From Entamoeba invadens IP1 (taxonomy: Eukaryota > Evosea > Mastigamoebida > Endamoebidae): a stretch of 64,000 bases of DNA. Every line of letters starts with the position of its first letter. Positions within the stretch are counted from its first letter, which is position 1. A program made the translations under genes and the position numbers. The DNA is taken from the NCBI RefSeq assembly GCF_000330505.1, contig NW_004191756.1, positions 1-64,000 of the forward strand, given 5' to 3'. A model generated the notes under the pieces. The model was given only the letters and a program-made list of their open reading frames with translations. It was not told the DNA's origin and did not search any database. This document shows positions 20,977 to 31,279 of the stretch, one piece after another.

Positions 20977-22623
20977 TTATGGGGTGATAATCGCCTCTTT
21001 CAAACTGCCAGCATTACTTGAAGTCTCACTCGACCCACTTTCTGTACTCATTGAATACCCAATGTTCGGTTCGTTCTGATTTTCAATAGCTATAGTGCCT
21101 TCTTTCATCTTGTTCTCTCTCTTTATCTTGTCAATCACATCTTCTTCCTCTCCAAAGTTTGCAAAGAGCCCTTGTACAGCGTCATGTAATTTGAATTCGT
21201 GTGGGAAGAACCAATAGAAGAAAATTGAAGCAATCATCACCACATTCAACAAGACTCCACCCAAGATGATGGTCACGGTCGAAGACAATAACCCTAATAT
21301 GCAGCAACAAATACAAAACACAATAGGAGGTGTTGCAAAGACCATCGCCATCACTAAATTGGAGCCAAACATATATGGTCTGTTCATCGTGGGGTATCTG
21401 AAACGTAATATGACGTACGACACACATATGAACAGCACACGAATCGCATAAAACGCCGAGTCAACACCAACCAACTCATCAAAATCCATTGAAGCTGATA
21501 AGATGAAAATTAAGACGCCTTGCAGAATAATAGCTACGTCGGGGGTATTAAATCGTTTATTGACATGCCCAAGTGTCTTCGTGAGAAACGGGTGGAAGTC
21601 CAAGTCGATGAACCCTTGAAAAAGTCTCGAAGCCGTACACAAAAGTGTTAATAAATACCCCAACGAACTGACAAGCCCTCCCAAAAACATTAACCACGGT
21701 AAAGTCTTCGCTACCCACTCGGGTGATATCTTCCCACACAACGATACAAAAGATCCTTCTACCCACTGACTCCAATTGTCATCTAGAATCGTCCCTACCA
21801 TACATGGAATAATATATGTCATCACTGTCATAATAACTAATAACGTCATAGACCTTGGAATAGTCCTCTTGGGCTCTTTCACTTCTTCAGATATGTTGCC
21901 ACACCCATCCACTCCATTGATATTCCAAAACAACACCGATATCAACAGTGACCAATTCATCTCTTTGAATGGTAAAGTGTCAATTAAGTTGCTCCAGTGC
22001 GCATCAGGACTGAACACACCAAAGCAGACAAACACCACAAATGGGAATAACACACATATTGTAAACAACACACTAATTTTGCCAATGATGTCGACGCCAA
22101 TGATATTCAAGAACGTTGCGACAGAAGTCACTGCAAATTTAATGAGTAATGTCGCCCACCACTGAAGCTCGGGAACCTTTTCAGTCAAGTACCCAATGAA
22201 GAGTGTTGGGTACACAGCGTTGTCTATGGTTGCTCCGATGAGCGATATAATAGTCGCAAACATCGTGAAAAAATTGGCAAAAGGTGTTGTGGCACAAGTG
22301 ACCCAATCTACCATCCCACCACAGCCTGGAACAGCCGCTGATAACTCCGCTGTTATCAAACAGATTGGTAACATCACCAAGAGAGAACAAGTGATCATTA
22401 TTATAGTCGAAACCAGTGGACCTGCTGACTGGACCATTGGTTCTGCTCCATACGCTCCACCAACTACTGCGATAAAGAGTAGTCCAGTCAATTTAACTGT
22501 TCCAAGAGCTTTAATTTTAATAGGTGGAGTATTTAAATCTACTGCGGAATGAGGAGCGGAGGGCGTTTCTTGCGCTTCGGTAATAATTTTTGGAGAGGTG
22601 TATATGTCGGGCGTATCATCCAT
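20977..22623 (-). CDS. Polyamine/amino-acid transporter, APC superfamily (PUT/LAT-like)
   Basis: A 548-aa single-exon protein with about 12 predicted membrane segments between residues 40 and 490 and hydrophilic tails. TM1 carries VVGGAYGAEPMVQSAGPL, like the GGPFGxEDSVxAAGPL motif of plant and kinetoplastid PUT/POT polyamine transporters. TM3 carries GATIDNAVYPTLF, matching their GVIDNALYPVLF. The likely role is H+-coupled uptake of polyamines or cationic/neutral amino acids at the plasma membrane or a vacuole. The substrate cannot be decided from sequence. The C-terminal tail is Ser/Glu-rich. Confidence 0.8.
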   Translation of the reverse strand: MDDTPDIYTSPKIITEAQETPSAPHSAVDLNTPPIKIKALGTVKLTGLLFIAVVGGAYGAEPMVQSAGPLVSTIIMITCSLLVMLPICLITAELSAAVPGCGGMVDWVTCATTPFANFFTMFATIISLIGATIDNAVYPTLFIGYLTEKVPELQWWATLLIKFAVTSVATFLNIIGVDIIGKISVLFTICVLFPFVVFVCFGVFSPDAHWSNLIDTLPFKEMNWSLLISVLFWNINGVDGCGNISEEVKEPKRTIPRSMTLLVIMTVMTYIIPCMVGTILDDNWSQWVEGSFVSLCGKISPEWVAKTLPWLMFLGGLVSSLGYLLTLLCTASRLFQGFIDLDFHPFLTKTLGHVNKRFNTPDVAIILQGVLIFILSASMDFDELVGVDSAFYAIRVLFICVSYVILRFRYPTMNRPYMFGSNLVMAMVFATPPIVFCICCCILGLLSSTVTIILGGVLLNVVMIASIFFYWFFPHEFKLHDAVQGLFANFGEEEDVIDKIKRENKMKEGTIAIENQNEPNIGYSMSTESGSSETSSNAGSLKEAIITP

Positions 22624-23428
22624 TTCACATCTCAGTTTGAAAGGGTTTTGATTTTAAAAATGATTTTGATGATTCAACTCTGACTGTTACCTTTCGTCTT
22701 TCCAAAGCAGAAACGATTTAAAAATCTTTTTCTCAATAAAACAATAGTTGGATTATAATTTTATTTTCAAATTGTTTTAGTAGTTTGTTGTGATTTCAAT
22801 AGTAAGAATATATCTATTAGTTAATTATTTTTTAAACTATAAAGTAATAACTTAAAAGATTTGAATTGTAAAAAATTACATGTATAAATAGTTGAACAAA
22901 TTAATAATATAATTTAACTTGTTTTAATTATTAACTATTTTTAATTAAAATATAAAATAATTTACTTTATTTTACTATAAATATTATAATATTTTTATAG
23001 TATTTATAGTATTATATAATTAATATTAAAAAATACCCACTTTTCAGGTAATTATTTTTAGATTATTCATTTAGATTGATCAAAATAAATTTACTAAATA
23101 CTATAATATTATTATAAACACATTATCAAAATTCAATAATAAAAAATAATTATAATTTTACTTTTTATTTTCCAGAAATAGGAAGGGTTTTGAACTAATA
23201 CTCTAGTTTAATTGAAACTACTCTCTTGTCTTTTCTGTTTAAAAAAAGAGCTAGTCAAATATCAACCAAAACCATATTTGAAACTATTCCAAAAATAACT
23301 TTTCAAAAAGAATCTTCCAGACCCTTTTCCCTATTTAATGGTAATTAAAACAACTATACCAAACTATAGTGTAAAATGATAAATTTACTTTGCTATGTTC
23401 TAACTCTAATAGTAAAAAAGCCATTCTC
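22624..23428. other. AT-rich intergenic region
   Basis: About 800 bp between divergent genes, the transporter on the left and the coiled-coil gene on the right. It is dominated by poly-A, poly-T and TATA-like strings, with no open frame of note. Confidence 0.5.
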
Positions 23429-24424
23429 ATGACCTGCATCAACCAAGATCAAACCAAGTCAATAATGAATCCTCCTATACCACCACAGCAAGGCACAACA
23501 ATTACAATTCCATTTGACGAATATGTCGCACTCCGCCTTGCCGATCAAAAACTCGAATTCATGCAACGGACCAATGGTGACCTTAAGAAGGAAATCACTG
23601 TCTTGCAAACCGAAGTGACGACGTTCAAAAAGGGTCTTGACGAGGCGACTTTTTCATACGCACAAAAAATGAAGCAGAAGGAAGTTTTCTATGAGAAGCA
23701 ACTTGAGGAATTACGGCAGAAGCTCGACCTGAAATGTCGAGAAGTCGAGAACGAGAAAAGTCTCCGTATTCAGTCTTCAATAGAAGGGTCAATGGCAAAG
23801 AGTAAATTAACGCGTCTCGAGCAAGAGAATCAACTCTTGTTAGAAGACTGCGCATTGGTCCCACAACGAAAACTCCCGAAAGCCGAACCGGAGCCACAAC
23901 ACCCAAGACTGGGACTCCCAAAGGTCCCATCGAAGCCTCCTATAAGTCAAGAAGACATCGTGAAGATCCAGGAGATGATGATTTCAGAGAAATCACTGCC
24001 AAAACCAGTCGAACATAATCCACCAATACAGGAAGTCCTCGCACCAATTAAAGTTGATAGATCGGAGTGCTACAAAATGAAACCAAAAAAATCTCGAGAT
24101 GATGGGGTGGAACGAAAAATCTTGAGATTTTGTGGCGCAAAAGAACTGCGGAGTTTGAAGGAAAAAACAGAAAAGGAAAAAAGAATGAGTGAGACGCACG
24201 GAAAAGAAAGTGGTGTGAAGGAAGAGAAAAATGAATACAGCACCAATGAGAGGCACGTATTGAGGAATAAAATAGATCTGAGAGCAGAGATTAAAAATCT
24301 GGAACGAAATGAGAGATATGAGAGAAGTGAGAAGATTGACAAGGGTGAAACGAGTGAGAAGATACTCACCCCGCGAAACAAAAGTGAGGAGAAGTGTGAA
24401 AAGAAAGTGACATTACTTCAGTAA
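23429..24424 (+). CDS. Coiled-coil protein, unknown
   Basis: Using the first ATG (23429), the protein is 331 aa; the open frame extends upstream only to a TTG. Residues about 40-140 form a long heptad-patterned coiled coil (LEFMQRTNGDLKKEITVLQ to LEEL and REVENEKSL). A Pro-rich segment follows (about 145-220). The C-terminus is rich in Glu, Lys and Arg (EKTEKEKRMSETHGKE, NLERNERYERSEK). No family is recognised. It could be a scaffold or cytoskeletal protein. Confidence 0.65.
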   Translation: MTCINQDQTKSIMNPPIPPQQGTTITIPFDEYVALRLADQKLEFMQRTNGDLKKEITVLQTEVTTFKKGLDEATFSYAQKMKQKEVFYEKQLEELRQKLDLKCREVENEKSLRIQSSIEGSMAKSKLTRLEQENQLLLEDCALVPQRKLPKAEPEPQHPRLGLPKVPSKPPISQEDIVKIQEMMISEKSLPKPVEHNPPIQEVLAPIKVDRSECYKMKPKKSRDDGVERKILRFCGAKELRSLKEKTEKEKRMSETHGKESGVKEEKNEYSTNERHVLRNKIDLRAEIKNLERNERYERSEKIDKGETSEKILTPRNKSEEKCEKKVTLLQ

Positions 24425-24950
24425 GACTTTCAATCTCTTTTCAACGGTCTTGTTATTTTATTGTTTTGTAGTTTGTCCGTTATGGTTTAACTATTTATCT
24501 TATAAATTATACTATAAATAGATTGTCTGATATTTGTATAAATAAAAATGGGTAAGGAAATAGTAAATTTAAACTATATTATATATTAAATAATTGATGG
24601 TATTAATAAGTGACACCAAGTCACCACGTTAGTTTCGAAGACTAAAGAAATTGAGAGAATATCAAAATGGTGTTCTTATATTTCTCAAAAACAATTCATT
24701 TCTTTGATTGTTGTTAATTAACACTATATTTATTAAATAAAACCATAAAAATTAACGAGTTTAATTATTTACATTATAACACATAAATTCGAATAAAAAT
24801 TAACGAGTTATTCGAATGAACACCAAAAAAACTGTTTGTTCGATACAAATACATGTTAATTAATAAAATTCGTTAAATTTTGGTCTACCGATTGGACTGA
24901 ACGAAAACGATATAAAAGGGGACTAATCTCAACTCAATAAGCAGAACGAC
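24425..24950. other. Intergenic region upstream of M20 amidohydrolase
   Basis: About 525 bp, AT-rich and without a gene. It holds a 15-bp direct repeat (24747-24761 and 24795-24809), a perfect 10-bp stem hairpin (24787-24796 with 24808-24817), and a TATA box near its right end. Confidence 0.5.
24911..24919 (+). promoter_or_regulatory. TATA box of the M20 amidohydrolase gene
   Basis: TATAAAAGG lies 31 bp before the ATG at 24951. Entamoeba mRNAs have very short leaders, so this position fits a core promoter. No experimental support is visible here. Confidence 0.5.
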
Positions 24951-26219
24951 ATGGCACATCAATGCAGCTTAGAAAGAATGACCGACAAGATCGCCACATT
25001 CTCCAAGTTTGGCGACGCGGGCCATGGAGGAATTACTCGATATACCATGTCTGAAGAAGACACCTTAGCCAGGAAAGAGTTTCTCCGTCGTATGACAGCG
25101 ATTGGTGCCCAAATTGAGTACGATGACGTAGCTAACATCTACGCGACCCTTCCAGGGACAGACTCTACTGCGAAGAGAATAGTGATGGGTTCGCACTGTG
25201 ACTCCGTTAAGAACGGAGGGAATTACGATGGGATTTTGGGCGTGATGAGTGCGATGGAAGTCTTAGAGACAGTCCATGCCAATAAGATATCACACAAACA
25301 CCCATTGACTGCTATGATATGGACCAATGAAGAAGGGTCGTTATATATGCCAGCTATGATGTGTTCAGGAATAGTGTGTTACGATAACTTGCCGGAGAAT
25401 ATTCGAAGCGGGTTTGTTGAGGAAGATATGATGAAAAGTGCTTCTGTAGTCGACCACACGACCACTTTTGGTGAAATGTTAGCGAAGAGCGAATTTAAAG
25501 GAGAGAAAAAGAATCGACTGTGTCCCGAAAAGTATTTGTATATGTTCGAAACACATATTGAACAGGGACCCATTTTGGAGAACCATAAGAAACAAATCGG
25601 AGTCGTCGACTGCGTACTGGGGATGTTTAACTACGCGATTAAATTCTTCGGACAAACGGTCCACGCAGGAACGTTCCCGATGAATCAAAGACACGATGCG
25701 TTCTTTGCAGCTGCTGAGGCCCTTGTGTATCTCCATACTGAAATTGATAAATTGAATATCCCGGGGTTGGTGTATACCACCGGTGAAGTTTCTTGCCAAC
25801 CAAATGTCCACACGTGCGTACCAAAGTATTTCGAATTCTCAATTGATGTGAGACACGTCGATCCAAAGGAACTCGAGAAAGTCTTAGTTGTTGTGAAGAG
25901 TGTTGCTGAAAAGACTTGGGGCAATGGATGTAAGTGTGTAGTGGAGAAAGCGTGGAATAGAGACACCGTTTACTTCAACAAGAAGCTTGTTGAGTATGTG
26001 AAAGAGTCTGCTGATGATGCTAAGGTCGATTACGAATTCATTCATTCTGGTGCCGGACATGATGCACAATTCTGTGCTTATAGAATCCCAACTACAATGG
26101 TCTTTGTCAGATCGAGAAAGGGACTCTCACACTGCGAAGAGGAATATTCCACACCAGAGGATTGCACAGCTGGCGCTAGTGTTATGCTTGGTGCTGTCAT
26201 TAAAGCTGATAAGGATTAA
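24951..26219 (+). CDS. M20 amidohydrolase: N-carbamoyl-amino-acid hydrolase / ureidopropionase / allantoate type
   Basis: A 422-aa single-exon enzyme of the M20 hydantoinase/carbamoylase group. Metal-site residues are visible in GSHCDSVKNGGNYDGILGV (His and Asp), TNEEGS (Glu), FETHIEQGP (His) and GLSHCEEE (His); GHDAQ belongs to the same family signature. The dimerisation domain occupies about 215-330 (FFGQTVHAGTFPM). Such enzymes release CO2 and NH3 from N-carbamoyl amino acids or allantoate. Which substrate applies cannot be read from the sequence. The family is mostly bacterial, so lateral acquisition is plausible. No signal peptide is seen, so it is probably cytosolic. Confidence 0.85.
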   Translation: MAHQCSLERMTDKIATFSKFGDAGHGGITRYTMSEEDTLARKEFLRRMTAIGAQIEYDDVANIYATLPGTDSTAKRIVMGSHCDSVKNGGNYDGILGVMSAMEVLETVHANKISHKHPLTAMIWTNEEGSLYMPAMMCSGIVCYDNLPENIRSGFVEEDMMKSASVVDHTTTFGEMLAKSEFKGEKKNRLCPEKYLYMFETHIEQGPILENHKKQIGVVDCVLGMFNYAIKFFGQTVHAGTFPMNQRHDAFFAAAEALVYLHTEIDKLNIPGLVYTTGEVSCQPNVHTCVPKYFEFSIDVRHVDPKELEKVLVVVKSVAEKTWGNGCKCVVEKAWNRDTVYFNKKLVEYVKESADDAKVDYEFIHSGAGHDAQFCAYRIPTTMVFVRSRKGLSHCEEEYSTPEDCTAGASVMLGAVIKADKD

Positions 26220-26799
26220 TACAATGCATTTTATTATTTGAATGTTATTTGAGTGTAGCAATTCACAAATAAAATTTTAATTGAACAACTAGTTTCATAA
26301 ATCATTTTTTTATATTAAATTGGATTGGTGAATTATAGTTATATTTATTAATATTTTACTTTTTATTTTTTTATTATTAATTAAGATTGTTTTTATAATA
26401 TTTACTAAAAAAATACAATATAAAAATTAAAAATATTAACTCTCTTTTTTATTTTGTAATTAATGCTTTTTTAGTTTTATTAGAAATGATATTATTTAGT
26501 TAATAACTAACTTTAATTACCATTCACTTTTTTTTTAAAAAAATTATTTGAACCATATTATATTATTCATACATTATAGTAATATACAACTATTTCTTTT
26601 CCAATATTTGAGAAATAGAAAAAATGTATTATATATTATAGTTTTATAACTATAATAACAATTATTGAATAACTGACTATAAGAAAACTATTTTGATATA
26701 TATCCCGACGACTGAGGGGTATATAAATCTATCACCCGACGTCCAAATACCAAAGAAGACAATTAAAAATAGGGAAGAACTGGAACTAGAAAGAGTCAA
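26220..26799. other. AT-rich intergenic region with TATA box
   Basis: About 580 bp between the amidohydrolase and the signal peptide peptidase gene. It holds poly-A/T tracts, then a less AT-rich patch (26705-26760) with TATATAAAT at 26720-26728, a likely core promoter. Confidence 0.45.
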
Positions 26800-27858
26800 A
26801 TGCCGAACTTCTACGAGCTCATATCGAGTGTTGGGTTGTACATTGCTCCATTCTTTCCGTTAGTACTTGGAGCTCGCCGTTCCGAGAAAATGGTGATGGA
26901 GAAAACGACCGAGTCGATGAATATGAAAAACGTAGCGTCGATGACAGTGATCAGCAGCTTAGTGTTGCTTGGGCTGTATGTTATCATCAAATTTATCTCA
27001 GCGGATTACCTGCAATATCTTTTGACGTGTTACTTCATGTTCATTGGGTCTGTTGGTGTATCCGAACTCTTCCAATTCATCTTCCAGAAGTACGCGTCGC
27101 CGGAGAAATTCGGCATAACGATTCCAATCATCAATTACAAATTCGAAACGTCGAAATCGGAGATCTTAGGAATGGCCGTTGGCTTTGTCTTCTCATTACT
27201 CTGGGCAGTCACAAAGCATTGGACCTTCAATAACTTCCTCGCGTTCTGTTTGACTATTGTGGCGATCGGAGAAATCACTACGCCGTCGTTCAAGATCGCG
27301 TCGATCATGTTAATTGCGTTGTTTGTCTACGACATCTTCTGGGTGTTTGGGAGTGAGGTGATGTTGACTGTTGCCACGAACGTCGATGGCCCCATCAAAT
27401 TTATATTTCCGAAGGATGGGCATTTCATTTTCACCGACAAAGTGTCATTACTTGGACTTGGCGATGTTGCGATACCGGGGTTATATATTGCGCTGATGAA
27501 ACGCATTGACACTGCCTTTAATAATGGGTCGAAGTATTTCCATGTATCGATATTATCATATTACATTGGACTTTTGACGACATTTGTAGTGATGCATGTG
27601 TTTAAACATGGGCAAGTTTGTTCACTTTGATTGATATCTTTGGAAGGAAGTAATAATGAATAGCCAGCTTTATTATATTTAGTTCCCGCCCTTCTGATTG
27701 GCACGACAATATATACCCTCATCAGAGGAGAAATGGCTAAGGTGTTTGAATATCATGACCCCGTCGATGAAGAAGAGGAAAGTTCATCAGAAGAGGAGAA
27801 TGAAAATAATGAAGAAGGAGAAGAACAGGAAGAAAAAGAGAAACAAAAAGAAGACTAA
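26800..27858 (+). CDS. SPP: Signal peptide peptidase, intramembrane aspartyl protease (2 exons)
   Basis: Exon 1 is 26800-27615 and exon 2 is 27664-27858, giving 336 aa. The 48-bp intron runs GTTTGT to TAG. Presenilin/SPP hallmarks are all present: the first catalytic Asp in FVYDIFWVFGS, the second in LGLGDVAIPG, and the PAL motif in QPALLYLVPALL, which is formed directly at the splice junction. About nine membrane segments are predicted. SPP cleaves remnant signal peptides and tail-anchored proteins in the ER membrane. The cytosolic tail after the last segment is about 40 residues, almost all Glu, Ser, Asn and Lys. Without splicing the protein would lack PAL and be inactive. Confidence 0.9.
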
Positions 27859-27908
27859 ACAAAACAACTAGAATTGAATGATTCAGTTTGATTTATTTTT
27901 TGTGGGAA

Positions 27909-28174
27909 TTAAGTGAAGCGCTTGGGAGAATGGTATGGCTTATAGAGCTTGATGTATACGATTAATAAAATCAATCCAACTATAAAGACTGCGCCAAAGA
28001 TCATCATAGCACCGATTTTCATTTCTAAAGAGTATTCTATGTGTTATTAACTTCGTCTAAGTCTTCCATTAAAATCATTAATAATTATTGAATGTGTTAT
28101 ACAATAATTGTATAATTAAAATAGAAAATTTGTTAATTCAACAAACCAAAGACTTCGTCGTCACCCTTTCCCAT
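27909..28174 (-). CDS. 47-residue single-pass membrane microprotein (2 exons)
   Basis: Exon 1 is 28174-28147 and exon 2 is 28024-27909, giving 47 aa. The 122-bp intron starts GTTTGT and ends TTTAG. The product has a short charged start (MGKGDDEVFEMK), one strongly hydrophobic helix (about 13-34) and a basic, aromatic tail ending HSPKRFT. No family is recognised. In-frame splicing with a typical donor supports a real gene, although exon 2 has its own ATG and could give 37 aa. Gly at position 2 might allow N-myristoylation. It lies convergent to SPP, 50 bp away, and may be an ER or Golgi accessory subunit; that is a guess. Confidence 0.55.
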
Positions 28175-28359
28175 GTTCTCTCTTTTTAAGTTCACGACTT
28201 ACTTACAAGAAGAAGCAGTTCGATCTTCTTTAAGAAAGTAGTACTCTAGTAAATTTAATTATAATATATAGTTTCAAAAGCCACCTAAAAAGAAATGGGT
28301 TCTTATTAATAAAAAAATAGAATAAAAGAATTACTAATTCGAACGAGTTACTTATTAAA

Positions 28360-29856
28360 TTATTCTCGAACAACCAAATTTTGCATGAGAGTGCGTTCTT
28401 GTGTACATATGTAGCATGTATCAAATGTCATATCAGAGAACTCACATCTGTGTTTCTGTGTTCCAAATGGACACTCGATGTCCTCAACCTTCTTCACTGG
28501 TTTCTTTCGATATTCAAAAGAAGTGATTGGGTTGGTCATGTAGTCAATGATGTCCGATGATGTTCCGAAGAAGACGTCTGTGTACTTTTCCATGACTTCT
28601 TGCAAAAATTTAAGAAGAACAGTTACTCGAGATGGAGTGAACCAAGGCCCATGTAAATAAATACCAAATGGACTTTTGGTGGTGTTGTAATGTCTCTCGA
28701 AATTGTACACCAAATATTTGTATAACAAGTCGCCATCTAATTTGTAGTCCATTGAATCAATTCCTTCGCCAAATTCGTCAACCCAATCACTCAACGGGAT
28801 CTCCCACAACCCTTTAAATCGTTTGTTTAACATCCCCTTCATATTTGCGTCATTAATTTGTGGGCACCCATAATCTAATGTGAATGGCCAAATAAGCTTT
28901 TTAAAGGTGTTTCCATAGACTGATTCGATAAGACTGGCGTCATATCTAAAATTCAATAATTTTAATACAGTGAACTCGTCCTCATTCCACTCAAGTTTGG
29001 GACTACGAACTCCCCGCACTTCGACTTCAGCAAGTGCTTTAAAGAATCTTTTAGATGATGAATATTCATTAAACCATGTTGAAAAGTTCGTACCATAATA
29101 TGACGTGTGTGTGAATGTGTGCGATGCTATTTCGGCACCCAAATTCATCACATGAGATCCTCTGTTATATAAAGTGTAAGCATTGTTATTGTAAAATGTA
29201 ATTGTCGGTGTTCTCCCACGAGAGTCTTTGATACTTGCAGTCAATAATGGCCGATATGCAAGGGTATAATGTGTCTCGAAAATCGCATCATCGATAGTGA
29301 GTAATATGAATTGAGGTAATCCCTTTGGATCCATGTTATTTGGAGTATTTTCAGTAGCACATCGACAGTTGGGAAGCTTGCAGTTGTCTTCATTGCATTG
29401 ATACAAATTACATATCCCACAATCCCCAGGGCATGTGCTACAACTCTCTTTCCCTTCACAAACACCATCCCCACATTTTGTGTCTTGACATGTGTTATTG
29501 TGACACGCTTTATCTCCAGAACACGTCCCACAATAATACTCGTAGCAATTATCAAACTTCACCCCACACTCGACTTCAGAACACACAGTCGCCCCCAAAC
29601 ATGTCGGTGGACAGTCTTGACAAAATTCATAGGAACAGCCGTTATATTGTAACCCACATTTATCTACACAGAAAGAAGAATCTAATTGACATTTCTTCGG
29701 TTTCCCTTTAATCGTAAAGGAAGACGGAGATGTCACTCCACACATCTTCCCAGAGACTAAGAGTAAGTCACTACAATTGGAGGATTGATTGCAGCTATCT
29801 CCAAGTATCACTGAAGTGACTTCAACTGAACAAAATATCACAAAGAGGATATTCAT
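28360..29856 (-). CDS. Secreted chitin-deacetylase-like polysaccharide deacetylase
   Basis: A 498-aa single-exon protein with an N-terminal signal peptide (about 1-19). A Cys-rich region follows (about 20-170) with repeated C-x(2-5)-C blocks and a dockerin-like CGDGVCEGKESC segment. The NodB deacetylase domain (about 180-410) has FILLTIDDA (metal Asp and catalytic Asp), ASHTFTH (HxxxH metal ligands), RSPKLEW and IYLHGPW (late catalytic His). A short Cys-rich tail closes the protein. The predicted reaction is deacetylation of GlcNAc in chitin to give chitosan, known in Entamoeba cyst walls. Cys-rich modules may bind wall glycans. A TATA box lies just upstream. Confidence 0.88.
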   Translation of the reverse strand: MNILFVIFCSVEVTSVILGDSCNQSSNCSDLLLVSGKMCGVTSPSSFTIKGKPKKCQLDSSFCVDKCGLQYNGCSYEFCQDCPPTCLGATVCSEVECGVKFDNCYEYYCGTCSGDKACHNNTCQDTKCGDGVCEGKESCSTCPGDCGICNLYQCNEDNCKLPNCRCATENTPNNMDPKGLPQFILLTIDDAIFETHYTLAYRPLLTASIKDSRGRTPTITFYNNNAYTLYNRGSHVMNLGAEIASHTFTHTSYYGTNFSTWFNEYSSSKRFFKALAEVEVRGVRSPKLEWNEDEFTVLKLLNFRYDASLIESVYGNTFKKLIWPFTLDYGCPQINDANMKGMLNKRFKGLWEIPLSDWVDEFGEGIDSMDYKLDGDLLYKYLVYNFERHYNTTKSPFGIYLHGPWFTPSRVTVLLKFLQEVMEKYTDVFFGTSSDIIDYMTNPITSFEYRKKPVKKVEDIECPFGTQKHRCEFSDMTFDTCYICTQERTLMQNLVVRE

Positions 29857-29880
29857 TACTTCTTAGTTGTAAACAGTTCA

Positions 29881-29890
29881 CCTTTATATA
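29881..29890 (-). promoter_or_regulatory. TATA box of the deacetylase gene
   Basis: On the minus strand TATATAAAGG lies 24-34 bp before the ATG at 29856, well placed for a gene with a very short leader. Confidence 0.5.
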
Positions 29891-30033
29891 GCTGGAGCAT
29901 TCACTTTCTATGTATTCTATTTCTATATGACTTTTCAAGGAGATTGGTCTATTCTATTGTTATACCTATAGTATAATACACAGAAACTATAATCAACTAT
30001 ATATTATATTCTAAATATAAAATAGTAAAAGAA

Positions 30034-31152
30034 TTAATAACCATTCTTAAAAAAATTATTGTTGTTCGATGGTTGTTGAAGTCTAAGAATGTCAGCACCC
30101 TTCTCATCGTACATCTTCTTTGTAACTATAAGAGAAGCGTTGGTAGATAATGACATAAGTATTGATCCCCCTATCCAAGTCGACATGATTCTTTCTGGTG
30201 GAGCGATGACTCTATGCATACCATGTTTAGCAGTGACTCGCTTCGATATTTCTGTGTCCAACCGGTCATATAAATTATCAAATAGCGTGTTCCCACCAGT
30301 AAGAACCATTTCCAATAACATGGTTTGCTGGATATCTTTATCCAATTTATTCAAATAATTTACGACTAATTCGTGTATCCCAATTTCATGTATTCCAATA
30401 AGTTCGGGGTTGAAGAGAGACTCACATGCAATATATCTTTCTATTCCTATGGATATTTGCCTTCCATCTGGTAATGTGTATTTCGGATCTTCTGAAGTTT
30501 TATTCATTTCGGCAATAGCACTGAAATCTGGAAGAGCAATTTTACATAAACTGGTTTTCACACGGTTCGCATTGTAATTTGCAACAGACTCGGATACCCC
30601 ACATTGACTTCTCAAGACTCCACTGATGTACTTTGTCACATCACTTCCTCCATACTCACATCTGCCAACTTCATTGATTTGTGTCCAATCAGAATAGCCA
30701 CCAACATGAGTCACACCATCTCCAGACTCAACAACACAACCAGTAGTTCTCCCACTTGATAAAAGAGAGAGATAAAGGCTGTTCTCAAATTCAACTCCTT
30801 TAGCGTTTAATTTCTCTAAAAATAGTTCAGCTGACTTTTTGCGTTGGACAATTGGCGCAGTTGCGCTCTCTGTTAGCAGAAAGTTTTTTTCGGGAATAAC
30901 GGCGTCAATCTCAGTCTCTATGGCATACGTCCACAATTTCTCTATAACGTCATAATTAGTAATGACCCCACGGGTGATCGGTACTTTTGCTACAACTGCA
31001 TTGTCGGGAACAGTCATGAATGATGAATATATCTTTTCTTTTCCATCGTGTAAATAAACACCGCTTAAAACAATACACTTGGACGTATCATCTCCTGCAA
31101 TACCAACACGTATCAGCGAAGATCCATTGTCGATGACTACTCCGTCTTCCAT
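30034..31152 (-). CDS. Divergent actin-related protein
   Basis: A 372-aa protein starting at the ATG at 31152; an upstream in-frame TTG was rejected. The whole length follows the actin fold: phosphate-1 loop DNGSSLIRVGIAGDD, then KVPITRGVITNYDVIEKLW, phosphate-2 loop VVESGDGVTHV (actin has DSGDG), TGGNTLFDNLYDRL for the adenosine site, and STWIGGSILMSLST near the C-terminus. The D-loop region after GIAGDD is shortened and altered (VLSGVYLHDGKEK). The C-terminus ends in a Gln/Asn-rich tail instead of the conserved actin ending. It is too divergent to place in a numbered ARP class, so nuclear or cytoplasmic roles are both possible. Confidence 0.8.
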   Translation of the reverse strand: MEDGVVIDNGSSLIRVGIAGDDTSKCIVLSGVYLHDGKEKIYSSFMTVPDNAVVAKVPITRGVITNYDVIEKLWTYAIETEIDAVIPEKNFLLTESATAPIVQRKKSAELFLEKLNAKGVEFENSLYLSLLSSGRTTGCVVESGDGVTHVGGYSDWTQINEVGRCEYGGSDVTKYISGVLRSQCGVSESVANYNANRVKTSLCKIALPDFSAIAEMNKTSEDPKYTLPDGRQISIGIERYIACESLFNPELIGIHEIGIHELVVNYLNKLDKDIQQTMLLEMVLTGGNTLFDNLYDRLDTEISKRVTAKHGMHRVIAPPERIMSTWIGGSILMSLSTNASLIVTKKMYDEKGADILRLQQPSNNNNFFKNGY

Positions 31153-31279
31153 ATTATTTTGAACGACCTTTTTCAAGTTCTTGTAGAGTGATGTTTGAGG
31201 AATTTGACGTTACTAAATAAGAAAACATTTACCAAACAACTATCTCACTTATGGAACTAAACAATAAAAAAGTAAATAA

